The notes: generated by a model from the sequence alone, not told the origin. A DNA stretch of 64,000 nt from JBDHWG01 sp046328525 (GCA_046328525.1 JAXLWK010000006.1:310001-374000), one strand, 5' to 3'; shown: positions 7,021-16,052, counted from the stretch's first letter. Program-made: numbers and translations.

Positions 7021-8561
7021 ACCGCGCTCCCTCCGCTGAGATACAGGTCGCTGTACTTGGTTTCCAGGTAGGTGAGGTAGGGGTCCACGTCCAGCCCCCG
7101 GCCGGTCGTGCGCGTCAGCAGCTCGTTGACGCCGAAGGCGCGGCCGTGGCGGTACATGTTCTCGGTCAGCCAGGTGCGCAGCGGGACGTAGTCGCCCGCC
7201 GCCAGCGCGTCGTCCAGGCCCGCCACCCCCTGCCGCGCTGCCTGGAAGAGCTGCACCGACATGACGTTGCCGACGGTGTAGGTGCAGAACGAGCCGACGT
7301 TGCCCGACGACCAGTGGATGTCCTGGAGCACGCCCTGGCGGTCGTCGGGCGGCGTGACGCCGAGGTATTCCCCCATCTTTGCGCGCCACACATCCGGCAG
7401 CTCGGCGACGCTCACGCGCCCGTCCAGCAGCGCCATCTCGATCTCGACGCGCAGCATGATGTGGAAGTTATACGTCACCTCGTCGGCCTCGACGCGGATG
7501 AGGCTCGGCCGGACGGTGTTGACGGCGCGGTAGAACTCCTCGGCGGTCACGTCGGCGAGCTGCGCCGGGAAGACCTCCTGGAGCCGCCCGAAGTGGCGCC
7601 GCCAGAAGACCCGGCTGCGCCCGACCAGGTTCTCCCACAAGCGCGACTGCGACTCGTGCGCGCCGAAGCTCGCCCCGCCGACGGCGTAGAGGCTAACAAG
7701 GTCCGTGGTCAGCGCGGAGCGCGTCAGCTCCGGTGCGACGCCCTGCTCGTAGAGAGCGTGGCCGGTCTCGTGGAAGGTGCCGAAGGTCGCGGCGGGCAGG
7801 AAGCGCTCGTTGTAGCGCGTCGTCATGCGGACGTCCTCGCGCGTGAACGAGATCTCGAACGGGTGGGACGACTTGTCCAGCCGCCCGCGCCGCAGGTCGT
7901 AGCCGAAGAGCTGCGCGATCTCCAGCCCGAACGCGCGCTGCTTCGCTTCTGGGTACTCCCGCGCCAGGAAATCCGTGCGCGGCGTCACGCCGCTGTCCAC
8001 GATGCGCTTGAGGAGGGGCAGGCTGCGCGCCTTGAGCGCGCCGAACAGGTCGGCCAGGCGAGCAGCGGTCATGCTCGGCTCGTACTTCTTGAGCAGGGCA
8101 TCGTAGGGGTGGGCGTCGTACCCGATGGCGTCGGCGAGGTGGCGCTGAAGCGCGACAGTGCGCTCCAGGTACGGCGCGAAGCGGGCAAAGTCGTTGGCCG
8201 GCCGCGCGGCCTCCCACACGCTCTGGGCGATGGCCTCGTGGGCCGCCATCTCGCTGACCAGGGACGACGGAATGCGGCGGGCGATGGCGTAGGCCTCGCG
8301 CGTCTGCCGGACGGCGCGGACGCGGTACGAGTCGGGGTCATCCCCCTGGACTTCGGCCTCGGCCGCGTCGAGGAGGCGCGCGGTCTTCTCGCCCGCGAAC
8401 TGGTCGGCGGCGAGGGCAGACAGCGTTGCCATCTGGTGGCCGCGCGTCTCCGAGCCGCCGGGCGGCATCTGCGTGCGCGCGTCCCACTGGAGGACAGAGA
8501 GGGTGACGAGCAGGTCGTTGATGGAGGCGATGTGCGCCTGGAAGTCTTGGTAAGCAGTCAT
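7017..8561 (-). CDS. M32-family metallocarboxypeptidase (Taq type)
   Basis: The 514-residue protein fits family M32 (carboxypeptidase Taq, about 500 residues), which removes single residues from peptide C-termini. The zinc motif is H264-E265-T-G-H268 in TFHETGHALYEQG. Other M32 landmarks are LQWDARTQMPPGG near the N-terminus, ESQSRLWEN for the third metal-ligand helix, and IHWSSGNVGSFCTYTVGN near the C-terminus. The protein is cytoplasmic, with no signal. Its place downstream of a peptide importer suggests it trims imported peptides. A 129-base gap with an inverted repeat separates it from the reductase gene upstream. Confidence 0.93.
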   Translation of the reverse strand: MTAYQDFQAHIASINDLLVTLSVLQWDARTQMPPGGSETRGHQMATLSALAADQFAGEKTARLLDAAEAEVQGDDPDSYRVRAVRQTREAYAIARRIPSSLVSEMAAHEAIAQSVWEAARPANDFARFAPYLERTVALQRHLADAIGYDAHPYDALLKKYEPSMTAARLADLFGALKARSLPLLKRIVDSGVTPRTDFLAREYPEAKQRAFGLEIAQLFGYDLRRGRLDKSSHPFEISFTREDVRMTTRYNERFLPAATFGTFHETGHALYEQGVAPELTRSALTTDLVSLYAVGGASFGAHESQSRLWENLVGRSRVFWRRHFGRLQEVFPAQLADVTAEEFYRAVNTVRPSLIRVEADEVTYNFHIMLRVEIEMALLDGRVSVAELPDVWRAKMGEYLGVTPPDDRQGVLQDIHWSSGNVGSFCTYTVGNVMSVQLFQAARQGVAGLDDALAAGDYVPLRTWLTENMYRHGRAFGVNELLTRTTGRGLDVDPYLTYLETKYSDLYLSGGSAV

Positions 8562-8604
8562 TGTTCCTTCTACTGGGAACTACTGAAGACGCCGGTTGAG
8601 AGAT

Positions 8605-8682
8605 TGCCACGGAGGCACAGAGGACACGGAGAACAGAAGTCAATAATCCTCTTTTCTCTGTGTTCTCCGTGTCTCTGTGGCA
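8605..8682. repeat. Imperfect inverted repeat of the gccacggaggcac type
   Basis: TGCCACGGAGGCACAGAGGA at the left is mirrored by TCCGTGTCTCTGTGGCA at the right, with a short A/T-rich centre. This is a dispersed palindromic repeat seen in many bacteria. It sits inside the catabolic operon, between the carboxypeptidase and reductase genes, so it would be transcribed and could shape mRNA stability there. Confidence 0.7.
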
Positions 8683-8690
8683 GATTTGCT

Positions 8691-9713
8691 TCAGGTCTTG
8701 GCCGGCAGGAGTGCCGCCAACTCGTCGAGGTTGGCGCGGCTCATCGCGCGGCGGCCGTCCTCGATGTCGTGAATCATCTCGATGGTGCGCGCCACGAGAG
8801 GCGCCTGCACGCCGATCTCCGCGCCAAGCGTGACAATGGGGCCGAGCTGAGGGTCGGCCTCGGTCTTGCGCTTGCGCACGGCCAGGTCGCGCCAGATGCC
8901 GCTGTGGCTCTTGGCCGACTTGCGGTTGAACGCTTCCATGTCCTTCAGCGATTGGGTGGACACGGCGCGCGGCGTGTCGGGCAGGAAGGCCGACGGGTCG
9001 AAGCCGTTGAAGCCCATCGGCGTGACCCCCCGCGCCAGGGCGATGCGCATCACCTCCTGCGCGACGGCGATGTACACGTCCTGAGTGCGCTCGTCGGCCA
9101 GGGCGTCGGCGATGGAGTCGTTGGTCAGCGCCGTCACGAAGAGCTGCGCGCCGTAGGCCAGCTTGCCCCACAAGTAGCCCCAGATGTTATCGGTGACGAT
9201 GGCGTTTTCCTCGAACTGGCGGAACACCGCGTGGAGCGCCGTCAGGCGCGGCGTCATCGCCCCATCCAGCTCGCCCAGGACGACCGCCCCGCGCCCGGCA
9301 TAGATGATGAGGCCCGGTTCCAGGTAGTCCGCGCCGAAGTTGACGAAGCAGCCCATCGTGCGCGGCTTGCCGACAACCTCGGCGATGACTAGCTCATTCA
9401 GCCCGTTCTGCGCCGAGACGACATAGCCGTCGGCGGCCAGGTGCGGCGCGAGCGCCTCGGCGGCCGCGCGCGTGTCCTGCGCCTTCACCGCCAGGACGAT
9501 GGTGTCCCACTGCCCCTTAAGCTCGTCGGGCGTGTACGCCGGCGTCTGGACGCTGAACTCGGCGATGGGGCCTGTGATGCGCAGTCCTGCCCCGCGAATG
9601 GCCGCGACGTGCTCAGCCGCCCGGTCCACGAAGGTGACGTCATGTCCGGCCCGTGCCAGGTATGCTCCCAGCGTCCCGCCGATAGCGCCCGCGCCCCAGA
9701 TGAGCAATCGCAT
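8691..9713 (-). CDS. Ketopantoate reductase-like (PanE/ApbA) oxidoreductase
   Basis: The protein has 340 residues. The N-terminal Rossmann domain has LLIWGAGAIGGTLGAYLARAGH (GxGxxG) and the VKAQDT motif. The C-terminal helical domain carries WGKLAYG (catalytic Lys) and a late Ser/Asp region. PanE reduces 2-dehydropantoate with NADPH for coenzyme A synthesis. This operon, however, is catabolic and other pan genes are absent, so it may act on another 2-keto acid; many ApbA-family paralogues do. The gene sits 3 bases after the creatininase-like gene. Confidence 0.85.
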   Translation of the reverse strand: MRLLIWGAGAIGGTLGAYLARAGHDVTFVDRAAEHVAAIRGAGLRITGPIAEFSVQTPAYTPDELKGQWDTIVLAVKAQDTRAAAEALAPHLAADGYVVSAQNGLNELVIAEVVGKPRTMGCFVNFGADYLEPGLIIYAGRGAVVLGELDGAMTPRLTALHAVFRQFEENAIVTDNIWGYLWGKLAYGAQLFVTALTNDSIADALADERTQDVYIAVAQEVMRIALARGVTPMGFNGFDPSAFLPDTPRAVSTQSLKDMEAFNRKSAKSHSGIWRDLAVRKRKTEADPQLGPIVTLGAEIGVQAPLVARTIEMIHDIEDGRRAMSRANLDELAALLPAKT

Positions 9714-9716
9714 GGC

Positions 9717-10418
9717 TTACCCCCACGCCTCGGTCAGCAGGGCGCGCGTCTCCGCGACGCCCGCGTTCCAGATGGCGAGCATATCGTCGTCGGAGCGTTG
9801 GTAGAGGCCGCCGTAGTTGCCGTCCTTGAGGTACTCGCGCAGCGCCTGTGGGTGGAGCTGGCGCAGCCGGTTCAGGTCGGACATGGGCTTCTGGGTCTCT
9901 GGCAGCGCGACGTCGGCCAGGCGCGTCCAGGGGAAGTTCTCCATCCACGAGGCGTGGGAGGCGACGGGGTCAATGCGCTGTACCTCGGCCCAGGCTTTCG
10001 GCGCGTTCCACCAGTTGTGGAACTTCACGATGATGCCGGGGTTGTCGGCCATCCACTCGCCGAGGTAGGCCTGCGCCGGCGCGTTGCCGCCGTGGCCGTT
10101 GACGATGAGGATGCGGCGGAAGCCCTGGGACGCCATGCAGTCCAGGATGTCCCTGACGACGCCCAGATAGGTGCCGATGCGCAGCGAGATGCTGCCGGGG
10201 AAGGCGCGGAAGTAGGGCGTGACGCCGTAGGCCTGCACGGGGAAGACGGGGATACCCAGGGGCGCGGCGGCCTCGATGGACAGGCGCTCGGCGAGGATAC
10301 TGTCCACGCTCAGGCTCAGATAGCCGTGCTGCTCGGTGCTGCCGAGGGGCAGGACGGTGCGGTCATCGTTGCGCAGGTAGTCCTCTACCTGCATCCAGTT
10401 CATGTCAGCGATTCTCAT
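9717..10418 (-). CDS. Creatininase-family amidohydrolase
   Basis: The 233-residue protein has the creatininase family metal motifs: LPLGSTEQHGYLSLSVDS (Glu, His and Asp ligands) and ILIVNGHGGNAPA. Members hydrolyse creatinine or other cyclic or linear amides, and some process peptides (MftE) or formamides (FAPy deformylase). The start overlaps the amidohydrolase stop by 4 bases, so translation is coupled. The neighbouring amidohydrolase and peptide importer suggest it opens an imported amide. The substrate is unknown. Confidence 0.9.
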   Translation of the reverse strand: MRIADMNWMQVEDYLRNDDRTVLPLGSTEQHGYLSLSVDSILAERLSIEAAAPLGIPVFPVQAYGVTPYFRAFPGSISLRIGTYLGVVRDILDCMASQGFRRILIVNGHGGNAPAQAYLGEWMADNPGIIVKFHNWWNAPKAWAEVQRIDPVASHASWMENFPWTRLADVALPETQKPMSDLNRLRQLHPQALREYLKDGNYGGLYQRSDDDMLAIWNAGVAETRALLTEAWG

Positions 10419-11623
10419 GCTTGCTCCTGTGGGGTGACGACAGGCCGGCCGGCCTGATAGACGCTATGCACAGATTGGAGGCAGCGGATGTCCTGCGCCA
10501 CGGCGCCGCGCGCCAGCAGCAGATCGGCGGAGCGTCCTGGCTGCACCGTACCGACGCGGTCGGCGATGCCGAGGGCTTCGGCGGTTCGGCCTGTCGCCGC
10601 GTGGACGGCCTCGCCAGGTGACAGCCCGCAAATGACCAGCTCGTCCAGCTCTTTCCAAAACGTGTCAAAGCGGGTGGCGCGCCAGCCAGCATCGGAGCCG
10701 GCCAGCAGCGGGACGCCCAGGTCGTGGAGCCTGGCGATCTGGGCCTCGTGGGCCTCGCGGCGGGCTTGCCAGCCATCGCGCTCCGCGCCGGGCGGCAGCA
10801 GGTCCACGAGGTCGCGGAACACCTGCAGCGTCGGGGTCACGCGGATGCCCGATCTCGCCAAAGCCTCGGCGACGCGCGGGTCGTAGTGACTCGGGCCGTC
10901 TGGCCCTGTGAACATGGCGTGTTCAATAAAGTCCACACGGGCTTCTACGGCGTTGGCGATGGCCGCCGTACACGTGCAGTGGGTGGTGACGGTCTTTCCC
11001 AGCTCATGCGCCGTGCGCACGATGACCCGCAACTCATCCACGGTGAAGCTAGGGTAGGCCGGTAGGCTGCCCGGTGTGCCGCCGCCGGATGCCATGACCT
11101 TGATGTAGTCGGCGCCGCGGCTCACGAGCCGGCGCACCATCTGCTGCAACGCGAGTGGGCCGTCAGCCTCACCGCCGAAGTTGCGCGTGTGGCCGCCGGT
11201 GATGGTGATGGTCCAACCGCAGGACACGATCCGCGCGCCCTGAAACACGCCGCCGGCCTGGGAATTGCGGGCGTCAAGGATGATGGCCTGGCGGCCGCCG
11301 CAGTCGCGGACTGTCGTCACGCCGGCGCGCAGCGAGATGTCGGCGTTGTGGGCCGAGCGCAGCGCCAGGGTCGCGTCACTCAGCTCGTTCATCTCGAAGA
11401 AGGCGCTATTGTCGCCGGGCAAGACAAGGTGGACGTGGTGGTTGATGAGGCCGGGCAGCAGGGTCACGCCGGGCGCGCGAATGACAACATCGTCTGCGGC
11501 GGCCTCGACTTCGCCGGGGGTCACCGCCTGGATGACGCCGTCGGCGATGACAACCGCGTGTCGTTCGAGGGTCGAAGCGCCCGTGCCGTTGATGATCCAC
11601 TCAGGGTAGAGAATTGTTCGCAT
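10415..11623 (-). CDS. Metal-dependent amidohydrolase (imidazolonepropionase/prolidase-like)
   Basis: The 402-residue protein belongs to the amidohydrolase superfamily. The N-terminal beta-sandwich is followed by LLPGLINHHVHLVLPG (two His ligands), a candidate bridging Lys in DYIKVMASGG, VTTHCTCTAAI and IEHAMF (two further His), and LLAGSDAGW (catalytic Asp). The C-terminal AATGRTAEALGIADRVGTVQPGRSADLLL is the superfamily closing signature. The best subfamily match by eye is the Xaa-Pro dipeptidase or imidazolonepropionase-like group, which hydrolyses N-acyl or Xaa-Pro dipeptides. No signal peptide is present, so it would act on imported substrate. Confidence 0.9.
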   Translation of the reverse strand: MRTILYPEWIINGTGASTLERHAVVIADGVIQAVTPGEVEAAADDVVIRAPGVTLLPGLINHHVHLVLPGDNSAFFEMNELSDATLALRSAHNADISLRAGVTTVRDCGGRQAIILDARNSQAGGVFQGARIVSCGWTITITGGHTRNFGGEADGPLALQQMVRRLVSRGADYIKVMASGGGTPGSLPAYPSFTVDELRVIVRTAHELGKTVTTHCTCTAAIANAVEARVDFIEHAMFTGPDGPSHYDPRVAEALARSGIRVTPTLQVFRDLVDLLPPGAERDGWQARREAHEAQIARLHDLGVPLLAGSDAGWRATRFDTFWKELDELVICGLSPGEAVHAATGRTAEALGIADRVGTVQPGRSADLLLARGAVAQDIRCLQSVHSVYQAGRPVVTPQEQA

Positions 11624-11633
11624 CGTTCGTCCA

Positions 11634-12530
11634 TTACATTTTCAGGCGCGGGTCGAGGGCATCCCGCAAACCGTCGCCGAGGAGGTTCATCGCAAGGACT
11701 GTGAGCATGATCATGATGCCGGGGAACGTGGCGATCCACCACTGGTCCCGAAGGTACTGGCGGCCCTCGCTCAACATGCGGCCCCATTCGGGCGTCGGCG
11801 GCTGGCTGCCGAGGCCGACGAAGCTCAGGGCGGCTGCGGCAAGGATCGCCCCGCCGACGCCGAGGGTCGCTGCGACCAGGACGGGCGCGAAGATGTTGGG
11901 CAAGAGGTGGCGGGTCAGGATCGTGTGGTTGGGCACGCCAACCGACTGCGCCGCCTCGACGTACAACTCAGAGCGGGCCGCCAGGACCGAGCCGCGGGTG
12001 AGCCGCGCGTAGAGCGGGATGGACGCGATGCCGACGGCAATCATCAGGTTAATCAGGCTTGGCCCCAGCATGCTGACAATGACCAGGGCCAGCAAGATGC
12101 CGGGGAAGGCGAGCATGACGTCAACACCGCGCATGAGGCCGGTGTCGGTCCAGCCGCCATAGTAGCCCGCCAGGAGACCGGTAGTCACCCCAACGGTCGC
12201 CGCGATGGCAACCGAGATCAGGCCGATGATCAACGACAGGCGCGCGCCGTAGAGCACGCGGCTGAAGATGTCGCGGCCATAGGCGTCGGTGCCGAAGAAG
12301 TGCTGTGCGCCCGGCGGCGTCAGCACGTCGGGGCCGATGTCAATGGGATCGTAGCGCGCCAGCGCCGGCGCGAAGACGGCGGCGAGGACGAGGAGTAGCA
12401 GAATCAGCGCTCCTGCCTGGGCGCTATGGCTGCGGCGGACGCGACGCCAGAGGGTGCGACGGCGCGAGCGCGGCACAGCCGGGCTGACGCTCACTGGTCG
12501 GAGATCAGTTGCCGTGGTCGAGGTCGTCAT
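11634..12530 (-). CDS. ABC transporter permease, DppC/OppC type
   Basis: The 298-residue protein has an N-terminal cytoplasmic stretch rich in Arg, one membrane helix, the OppC_N segment (PIDIGPDVLTPPGAQHFFGTD-like, with FGTDAYGRDIFSRVLYGAR) and a BPD_transp_1 domain with about five more helices. The EAA loop EAAQSVGVPNHTILTRHLLPN marks the contact with the ATPase. It pairs with the DppB-like permease 6 bases upstream to import di- or oligopeptides or related compounds. No ATPase subunit is encoded in the operon. Confidence 0.93.
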   Translation of the reverse strand: MTTSTTATDLRPVSVSPAVPRSRRRTLWRRVRRSHSAQAGALILLLLVLAAVFAPALARYDPIDIGPDVLTPPGAQHFFGTDAYGRDIFSRVLYGARLSLIIGLISVAIAATVGVTTGLLAGYYGGWTDTGLMRGVDVMLAFPGILLALVIVSMLGPSLINLMIAVGIASIPLYARLTRGSVLAARSELYVEAAQSVGVPNHTILTRHLLPNIFAPVLVAATLGVGGAILAAAALSFVGLGSQPPTPEWGRMLSEGRQYLRDQWWIATFPGIMIMLTVLAMNLLGDGLRDALDPRLKM

Positions 12531-12536
12531 TCTGCC

Positions 12537-13460
12537 TTACCCGTGGCGAATGCGCGGATCGGCCACGCCATAGATGAGATCCACAAACAGATTGACGATG
12601 ACGTAGCTTGTTGCGACCACGAGGACCACGCCCTGAACGACCGGGAAGTCCTTGTTGAGGATGGCGTCCACGATTAGCCGGCCCAGCCCCGGCCGGCTGA
12701 ACACGGTTTCGACGATGACGGCGCCCGCGAGGAGCTGGCCGAACTGCAAGCCGATAATCGTGATGAGCGGGATGAGGGCGTTGCGCAGACCGTGACCCAG
12801 GATTACGCTGTGTTCCTTGACGCCCTTGGCCCGCGCCGTCGTCATGTACTCCCGCCCCATCACTTCGAGCATGCTCGACCGCGTCAGACGCGCCACAATC
12901 GCGGCCGACGCCAGGCCGAGGGTGAGGGCGGGCAGCACCAGGTGCTGCAAGTCACCCCCACCCGTGGCCGGGAAGAGACGGAAGCGCAGGCTAAACAGGA
13001 AGATGAGCAGCAAACCCAGCCAGAAGCTCGGCATCGAGACGCCAAGCAGGGCGACGCTCATCGCGCCGGCGTCGAACCAGGTGCGGTGCTTGATCGCCGA
13101 GACCATGCCCAGCCCCACCCCGACGAGCATTGCGACGAGCAACCCCGCCACGGCGAGCTGTAAGGTGGAGGGCAGGTTCTCGGCGATCTCCGCGGTCACC
13201 GGCCGCTTGCTGCGGATCGAGTAGCCCAGGTCGCCGCGCAGGGCGTTGACGACGTAGCGCCCAAACTGCACCGGCAGTGGGTCGTCGAAGTGGAGCTGCG
13301 AGCGCAGCAGGGCGATCTGCTCCGGCGAGGTCTGGAACTCGCTCAGCATCAGCTTGACCGGGTCGCCGGGCACCAGGTGCAGCATCGAGAACACCAGGAG
13401 CAGCACGGCGAACAACACAGGGATGGTCGCCAGCAGCCGCCGGCCCAGATACGCATACAT
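12537..13460 (-). CDS. ABC transporter permease, DppB/OppB type
   Basis: The 307-residue membrane protein begins MYAYLGRRLLATIPVLF and has the family landmarks MLHLVPGDPVKLML, LGYSIRSKRPV and the EAA-type loop TARAKGVKEHSVILGHGLRNALIP. Six transmembrane helices are expected. It lies 6 bases from both the binding-protein gene upstream and the second permease downstream. The importer likely handles peptides or other oligopeptide-like substrates; nickel and glutathione relatives cannot be excluded from sequence. Confidence 0.93.
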   Translation of the reverse strand: MYAYLGRRLLATIPVLFAVLLLVFSMLHLVPGDPVKLMLSEFQTSPEQIALLRSQLHFDDPLPVQFGRYVVNALRGDLGYSIRSKRPVTAEIAENLPSTLQLAVAGLLVAMLVGVGLGMVSAIKHRTWFDAGAMSVALLGVSMPSFWLGLLLIFLFSLRFRLFPATGGGDLQHLVLPALTLGLASAAIVARLTRSSMLEVMGREYMTTARAKGVKEHSVILGHGLRNALIPLITIIGLQFGQLLAGAVIVETVFSRPGLGRLIVDAILNKDFPVVQGVVLVVATSYVIVNLFVDLIYGVADPRIRHG

Positions 13461-13466
13461 CGGAGT

Positions 13467-15140
13467 CTACTTCGCGCCCGCCATCTGCGTCACGATGGGA
13501 TACGTGAAGCCATCGAATGCCAGGCCGCGCACCCCCTGGCCTTGCGCCCACACGGACAGCTCGTCGGCCAGGGGCACCATGTACGCGCCGTCGAGGAGCT
13601 TCTTTTGCAGGGTCAGGTAGATATCCTTGCGCTTGGCCGGGTCGCTCTCTGCGCGGCCCTGGTCCAGCATCTTGTCAATCTCTGGGTCCTTGAGGCAACT
13701 GAAGTTGAAGTTGGAGCCGACGTTGGCCGAGGAGAACAGGGACGTCAGGGCGTCCGGGTCGCCGCTCCGCAGGAAGAGCACCGGGCCGTTGGTCGCGCAG
13801 CGATAGTTGTCTTCGTACCACGGCGCGCGCGCCTGGGTCTTGAGCTTCACGTCGGCGCCAATGTTGCGAAGCTGGCCCTGGAGGAGCACGTCCAACTGCT
13901 GCGGCCCACTGCCGAGGTCAATGTCGTTAATCAGGATTTCGAGACGTTGGCCGTCCTTCGCGCGGACGCCGTCCGCGCCGGCCTTCCAGCCCGCCTCGTC
14001 GAGGAGTTGCTTGGCCTTCTCGACGTTGAAGGGATAGTAGGCGCGCAGCGCAGGATCGTCCATCATCGAGGCGGCCAGGGGCGCAAACCCCTTGGTGCCA
14101 ATGCCCTTGTACAGGGTATTGAGAATGGCGTCCTTGTCCACCGCGTAGTTGATGGCCTGGCGTACCTTAATATCGTCGGTCGGCGGCTTGGTGACGTTCA
14201 GCGCCCAGTAGCGCGGCGTCCCGACCCACGGCTTCTTGACGACGCTGTAGGCTGAGTTGCTCTCAAACCGGGGCAGGTCCTGGGATGGCACAGCCGCCGC
14301 GACCTGAACCTCGCCGGACTCGGCTGCGGCCATGCGCGTTCCGTTCTCAGGGACGAACTTGAAGACGATCTTGTCGGCGAAGCCAGGGCCGGTCTGGGCG
14401 GCATAGGGGAGCTGGCGGTTGTAGTCGTCCCATCGGGAGAGGGTGGCGTGGTCCTTGGCGACCCACTCGTCAATCTTGTATGGGCCGGTGCAGATGGGCG
14501 TCTTGTTGACCTGGTCGCCCTGCTTCGGGGTACCGGTTGGCGAGATCATCGCCAGCGGGCCGCCGGCGGCGTTGGTCAGGAAGGGGGCATAGGGGTTCTT
14601 GAAGCTGATCTTGATCGTGTAGTCATCCACGACCTCGGCTTTGTCAAAGCCGCTGAGATAGGTCAGCGCGCTGCCCGCCTTGTAGGCGGGGTTGACGATG
14701 CGGTCCAGGTTCCACTTCACGGCCTGCGCGTTGAACGGCGTGCCGTCTTGGAACTTGGCGTCCTTGCGTAGCTTGAAGGTGAAAGTCTTGCCGCCGTCGG
14801 ACACCTCCCAGGATTCCGCCAACCAGGGCTTGAGCTGGCGGTTCTCGTCCAGATACAGCAGTGACTCGCACGCCTGGTTGGTGATGTAGAAGCTGACGGC
14901 CGACGGTGAGGCATGGGGGTCGAGCGTCGGCGGCTCCGAGTCCAGGGCGATGGTCAGGGCGCCGCCCTTCTGCGGCGCGGCTGCTTTGGCCGCCTCTTTT
15001 GGCGCCGCCGCGCCGCTGGCCGCCGTCGGGGCGCTGGACTGAGCGCTGCCCGACGGCGCGGCGGGCGCCTGGGCGCAGGCCGCGACGGCGAGGGCCAGGG
15101 CGAACAGGGCAACGAGAACTGCGCGGTACGTAGGTCTCAT
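13467..15140 (-). CDS. Peptide-type ABC substrate-binding lipoprotein (SBP_bac_5)
   Basis: The 557-residue protein has a lipoprotein signal ending VAAC (C22), an Ala/Ser/Pro-rich linker (to about 60) and a class C binding domain: ALTIALDSEPPTLDPHAS, LAESWEVSDGGKTFTFKLRKDAKFQDGTPFNAQAVKWNLDRI, and DIKVRQAINYAVDKDAILNTL. These are classic signatures of DppA/OppA-like proteins that deliver peptides, sugars or other solutes to the permeases. The ATG is preceded by AAGGAGGAGACG. It is the first gene of the eight-gene operon and defines the imported substrate, which is probably what the hydrolases downstream break down. Confidence 0.94.
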   Translation of the reverse strand: MRPTYRAVLVALFALALAVAACAQAPAAPSGSAQSSAPTAASGAAAPKEAAKAAAPQKGGALTIALDSEPPTLDPHASPSAVSFYITNQACESLLYLDENRQLKPWLAESWEVSDGGKTFTFKLRKDAKFQDGTPFNAQAVKWNLDRIVNPAYKAGSALTYLSGFDKAEVVDDYTIKISFKNPYAPFLTNAAGGPLAMISPTGTPKQGDQVNKTPICTGPYKIDEWVAKDHATLSRWDDYNRQLPYAAQTGPGFADKIVFKFVPENGTRMAAAESGEVQVAAAVPSQDLPRFESNSAYSVVKKPWVGTPRYWALNVTKPPTDDIKVRQAINYAVDKDAILNTLYKGIGTKGFAPLAASMMDDPALRAYYPFNVEKAKQLLDEAGWKAGADGVRAKDGQRLEILINDIDLGSGPQQLDVLLQGQLRNIGADVKLKTQARAPWYEDNYRCATNGPVLFLRSGDPDALTSLFSSANVGSNFNFSCLKDPEIDKMLDQGRAESDPAKRKDIYLTLQKKLLDGAYMVPLADELSVWAQGQGVRGLAFDGFTYPIVTQMAGAK

Positions 15141-15262
15141 CGTCGTCTCCTCCTTGGAAATGATGTCGGTGGTTTCGGGTCGGCGAACAACGGGAACTGC
15201 GGGGTGACTCGTAAGGCAACCTATGCCGGGCGTGCAAGGTAGGGCGCTGAGATGCGCCAGGG

Positions 15263-15364
15263 GGTAGCTCTACACGATAGCGTGGAGACCCCCCTCTGCT
15301 CCCCCCGCCGGCGGGGGGATGGGGGGGTGAATTCGGCTCTTCCACGCTATACTGTGGAGCTACC
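15263..15364. repeat. Inverted repeat with 24-bp ends around a G/C hairpin
   Basis: Ends of 24 bases (GGTAGCTCTACACGATAGCG on the left) match in inverted orientation at 21 of 24 positions. Between them a C-run and a G-run (CCCCCCGCCGGCGGGGGG) form a second palindrome. The element lies in the 374-base gap between the divergent binding-protein gene and the zinc-ribbon gene. It looks like a small non-coding dispersed element; no gene lies in the gap. Confidence 0.65.
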
Positions 15365-15456
15365 CGCCAGGGCCTGTCGATTGCCAATTGTCGACGAGAT
15401 TTGTGTCAGAGTCAAGCTAGAGCGCATGCGCACCGGGGACAAAGGGGGCGCAATGT

Positions 15457-15485
15457 TTGCAGGACATGGGCGGCAGGGGTATAAT
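15457..15485 (+). promoter_or_regulatory. Sigma70-like promoter of the zinc-ribbon gene
   Basis: TTGCAG and TATAAT are separated by 17 bases. The predicted start of transcription gives a leader of about 20 bases before the ATG at 15515. Confidence 0.65.
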
Positions 15486-15514
15486 GCCGGTATCTATGAG
15501 TGAAGGATGTTCGG

Positions 15515-16036
15515 ATGCCTCAGATTGATATTGATATTCCAGGAATACTCGAGCGCGTCAGCGCTTTCTTGCAGCTTGCTGGCCTGTGCATGGGCATCGT
15601 CCTGACGGCGCTGTGGCTGGCGATTATCGTGTGGACCTACCAGGACATCCGCAGCCGCAGCCGCGACTGGCTGCTCATCATCCTGGCCGTGGCGCTTGTG
15701 ACGTTCGTGCCTGTCCTGGGGCTGCTGATGTACCTGCTCATGCGCCCGAAGCAGAGCCTAGCCGAGCAGTACGACCGCGCGCTGGAGGAGGAGGCGCTGC
15801 TCCAGGCGCTCGAAGAGCGCGTCACCTGCCCGAAGTGCCACAGCCGCGTGGAGAAGGACTATGTCCTGTGCCCGACGTGCTACACCCCGCTGCGCAAGCC
15901 CTGCCCCGAGTGCAGCCGCCTGCTCGCCCTGGAGTGGGACGTCTGCCCGTACTGCGGCCATATGTCGGAGACGGCGGCCAGCCGGGCCGCGCCGCAGCCG
16001 AGCGCTGCGCCCCCCGACGCCGCGCCTAGCGGCTAA
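15515..16036 (+). CDS. Two-helix membrane protein with double zinc ribbon
   Basis: The start is MPQIDIDIPGILER, with GAAGGA seven bases upstream; a GTG 15 bases earlier has no ribosome site. The 173-residue protein has two membrane helices (about 22-42 and 52-76), a short helical region, then four Cys pairs at 105/108, 119/122, 130/133 and 144/147, forming two zinc ribbons (CPKC, CPTC, CPEC, CPYC). The tail is Ala/Pro-rich. The ribbon would face the cytoplasm if the N-terminus does too. Double zinc ribbons bind nucleic acid or protein; the role here is unknown. Confidence 0.82.
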   Translation: MPQIDIDIPGILERVSAFLQLAGLCMGIVLTALWLAIIVWTYQDIRSRSRDWLLIILAVALVTFVPVLGLLMYLLMRPKQSLAEQYDRALEEEALLQALEERVTCPKCHSRVEKDYVLCPTCYTPLRKPCPECSRLLALEWDVCPYCGHMSETAASRAAPQPSAAPPDAAPSG

Positions 16037-16052
16037 TCCCCCGACGGGACCC

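Noticed and set aside
7008..9392. Plus-strand open frame of about 794 codons
   Set aside because: It is antisense to the carboxypeptidase and reductase genes, which carry clear motifs. Its translation is rich in Arg, Val, His and Asp, as expected from a GC-rich shadow frame.
8691..9713. Naming the reductase panE
   Set aside because: The family match is clear, but the operon context is catabolic and no pantothenate gene is near, so the symbol would overstate the evidence.
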